The translations under genes and the position numbers were made by a program. Of a DNA stretch of 5,767 nt, positions 5,299-5,767 are shown piece after piece. How positions within the stretch are numbered: position 1 is the first letter of the stretch; every line of letters starts with the position of its first letter. This DNA comes from an uncultured Chloroflexota bacterium (GTDB lineage: Bacteria; Chloroflexota; Dehalococcoidia; UBA3495): positions 1 through 5,767 of the forward strand of contig CAJXEF010000137.1 of assembly GCA_913052545.1 (NCBI GenBank), written 5' to 3'. A model generated the notes under the pieces. It was not told the DNA's origin and made no database searches. It saw only the letters and a list, made by a program, of their open reading frames with translations.

Positions 5299-5320
5299 GT
5301 TATCCAGTATGCTGGATAGC
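5299..5320 (-). terminator. Stem-loop after the LLM oxidoreductase gene
   Basis: TATCCAG (5318-5312, minus) pairs perfectly with CTGGATA (5307-5301) around a CATA loop, and two further pairs (one wobble) extend the stem to 5299-5320. It starts about 20 bases after the LLM stop codon, the usual place for a terminator. The following sequence is not a clear T run (ACATTGATTAATA), so it may be a weak terminator or a 3'-end-protecting hairpin. Confidence 0.45.
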
Positions 5321-5340
5321 CTACTTTGGAAAACGCCGGG

Positions 5341-5767
5341 TTACCTGACGAACCCAGATTCCAATAGACCCACGTCTATATTCTCGACGTCGGGGCGGGA
5401 CGCTCGGAGTTCTTTCATGGCCTCCGCATCGTAAGACGCTGTTAATTCCTTGAGCCTGGGGTAGACTTCTTTTGCGAACAGGGCCATTGAGCGCATCGTT
5501 TCATCGTAGGTCATGAAGCCCGCTTGGCCCATCATCAGGAGGTGGCCGAATCCTCCCGAATACTCCCAAAAATGTTTCAGTTGTTTAAATACCTGATCGG
5601 GAGTCCCGCTGAAAACATTGCCGCGGGCCAATTGAGTTCCTAGCCTAGGATCGCGCCGGTTAGCCTCTCCTGGGCGCGGGCCTCTGATCAAATTCGCCGC
5701 CACCTCCGCGGGATGATAGCCCGGGGGATTGTTGAATTGGGGAGCAACCTTGTTGGACCTAATGTAC
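5341..5767 (-). CDS. LLM-class flavin-dependent oxidoreductase, C-terminal part (cut by right window edge)
   Basis: The frame is open to the right edge and gives the last 141 residues, beginning YIRSNKVAPQFNNPPGYHPA and ending at TAA (5343-5341). The GTG at 5703 is an internal Val codon, not a start. GTPDQVFKQLKHF (54-66), FGHLLMM (73-79) and the closing FAKEVYPRLKEL (97-108) match the C-terminal end of bacterial luciferase-like monooxygenases. There the GTP(D/E)QV helix follows the barrel segment that holds the flavin phosphate, and a final helix ends the domain. These enzymes use reduced FMN or F420 and, in the FMN group, O2 to oxidise small organic substrates. Full proteins have about 330-400 residues, so the N-terminal flavin-binding half is outside the window and neither substrate nor cofactor can be assigned. 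About 30 residues after the usual end (from 109) form a charged tail. This gene is clearly GC-richer than bluB and the lipoprotein gene. Confidence 0.88.
   Translation of the reverse strand, partial: YIRSNKVAPQFNNPPGYHPAEVAANLIRGPRPGEANRRDPRLGTQLARGNVFSGTPDQVFKQLKHFWEYSGGFGHLLMMGQAGFMTYDETMRSMALFAKEVYPRLKELTASYDAEAMKELRASRPDVENIDVGLLESGFVR

Noticed and set aside
5701..5703. GTG as the start of the LLM gene
   Set aside because: The frame stays open upstream to the window edge with plausible LLM sequence, no ribosome binding site precedes this GTG, and 120 residues would be far too short for the family.

Overview
The window is bacterial, with compact intron-free genes, Shine-Dalgarno sites, sigma70-like promoters, a cobalamin riboswitch and a lipoprotein signal peptide. 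About three quarters of it is coding. One gene is BluB, whose reaction uses molecular oxygen, so the host is probably an oxygen-using bacterium that makes or remodels cobalamin. The gene set (GMC oxidoreductase, LLM-type flavin monooxygenase, PIG-L deacetylase, lactonase-type propeller, BluB) would fit an aerobic Chloroflexota lineage such as SAR202, or an actinobacterium-like host. That placement is a guess from content only.

Layout, left to right. Positions 1-724 (minus) hold the N-terminal 241 residues of a GMC-family FAD oxidoreductase whose C-terminus lies beyond the left edge. An intergenic region of about 650 bases follows. It holds a likely minus-strand promoter for the GMC gene, a plus-strand promoter near 1060-1088, a clear cobalamin riboswitch aptamer (about 1107-1284), an antiterminator/terminator switch (1294-1348), and then bluB (1375-2100, plus). 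A 33-codon open frame with a good ribosome binding site sits between bluB and the convergent PIG-L gene.

From 2217 to the right edge all recognisable genes lie on the minus strand: a PIG-L/LmbE (MshB/Mca-like) zinc deacetylase, a seven-bladed lactonase-family propeller, a small lipoprotein of unknown function, and the C-terminal part of an LLM flavin-dependent oxidoreductase that enters from the right edge. They share a direction, but gaps of 124, 236 and 376 bases and separate promoter-like sequences suggest separate transcription units rather than one operon. The 376-base gap before the lipoprotein gene holds a strong hairpin after the LLM gene and a decayed tRNA 3' half. The lipoprotein gene seems to be read from a leaderless transcript.

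The best-supported regulatory story is cobalamin feedback on 5,6-dimethylbenzimidazole synthesis: B12 binds the leader RNA and controls termination just before bluB. The other genes look like scattered oxidative and hydrolytic catabolism of small organic molecules; nothing in the sequence links them to bluB. I did not find a convincing new multi-gene system. The observations most worth a second look are the riboswitch switch architecture, the tRNA relic, the leaderless lipoprotein gene with a palindrome over its promoter, and a few small open frames.
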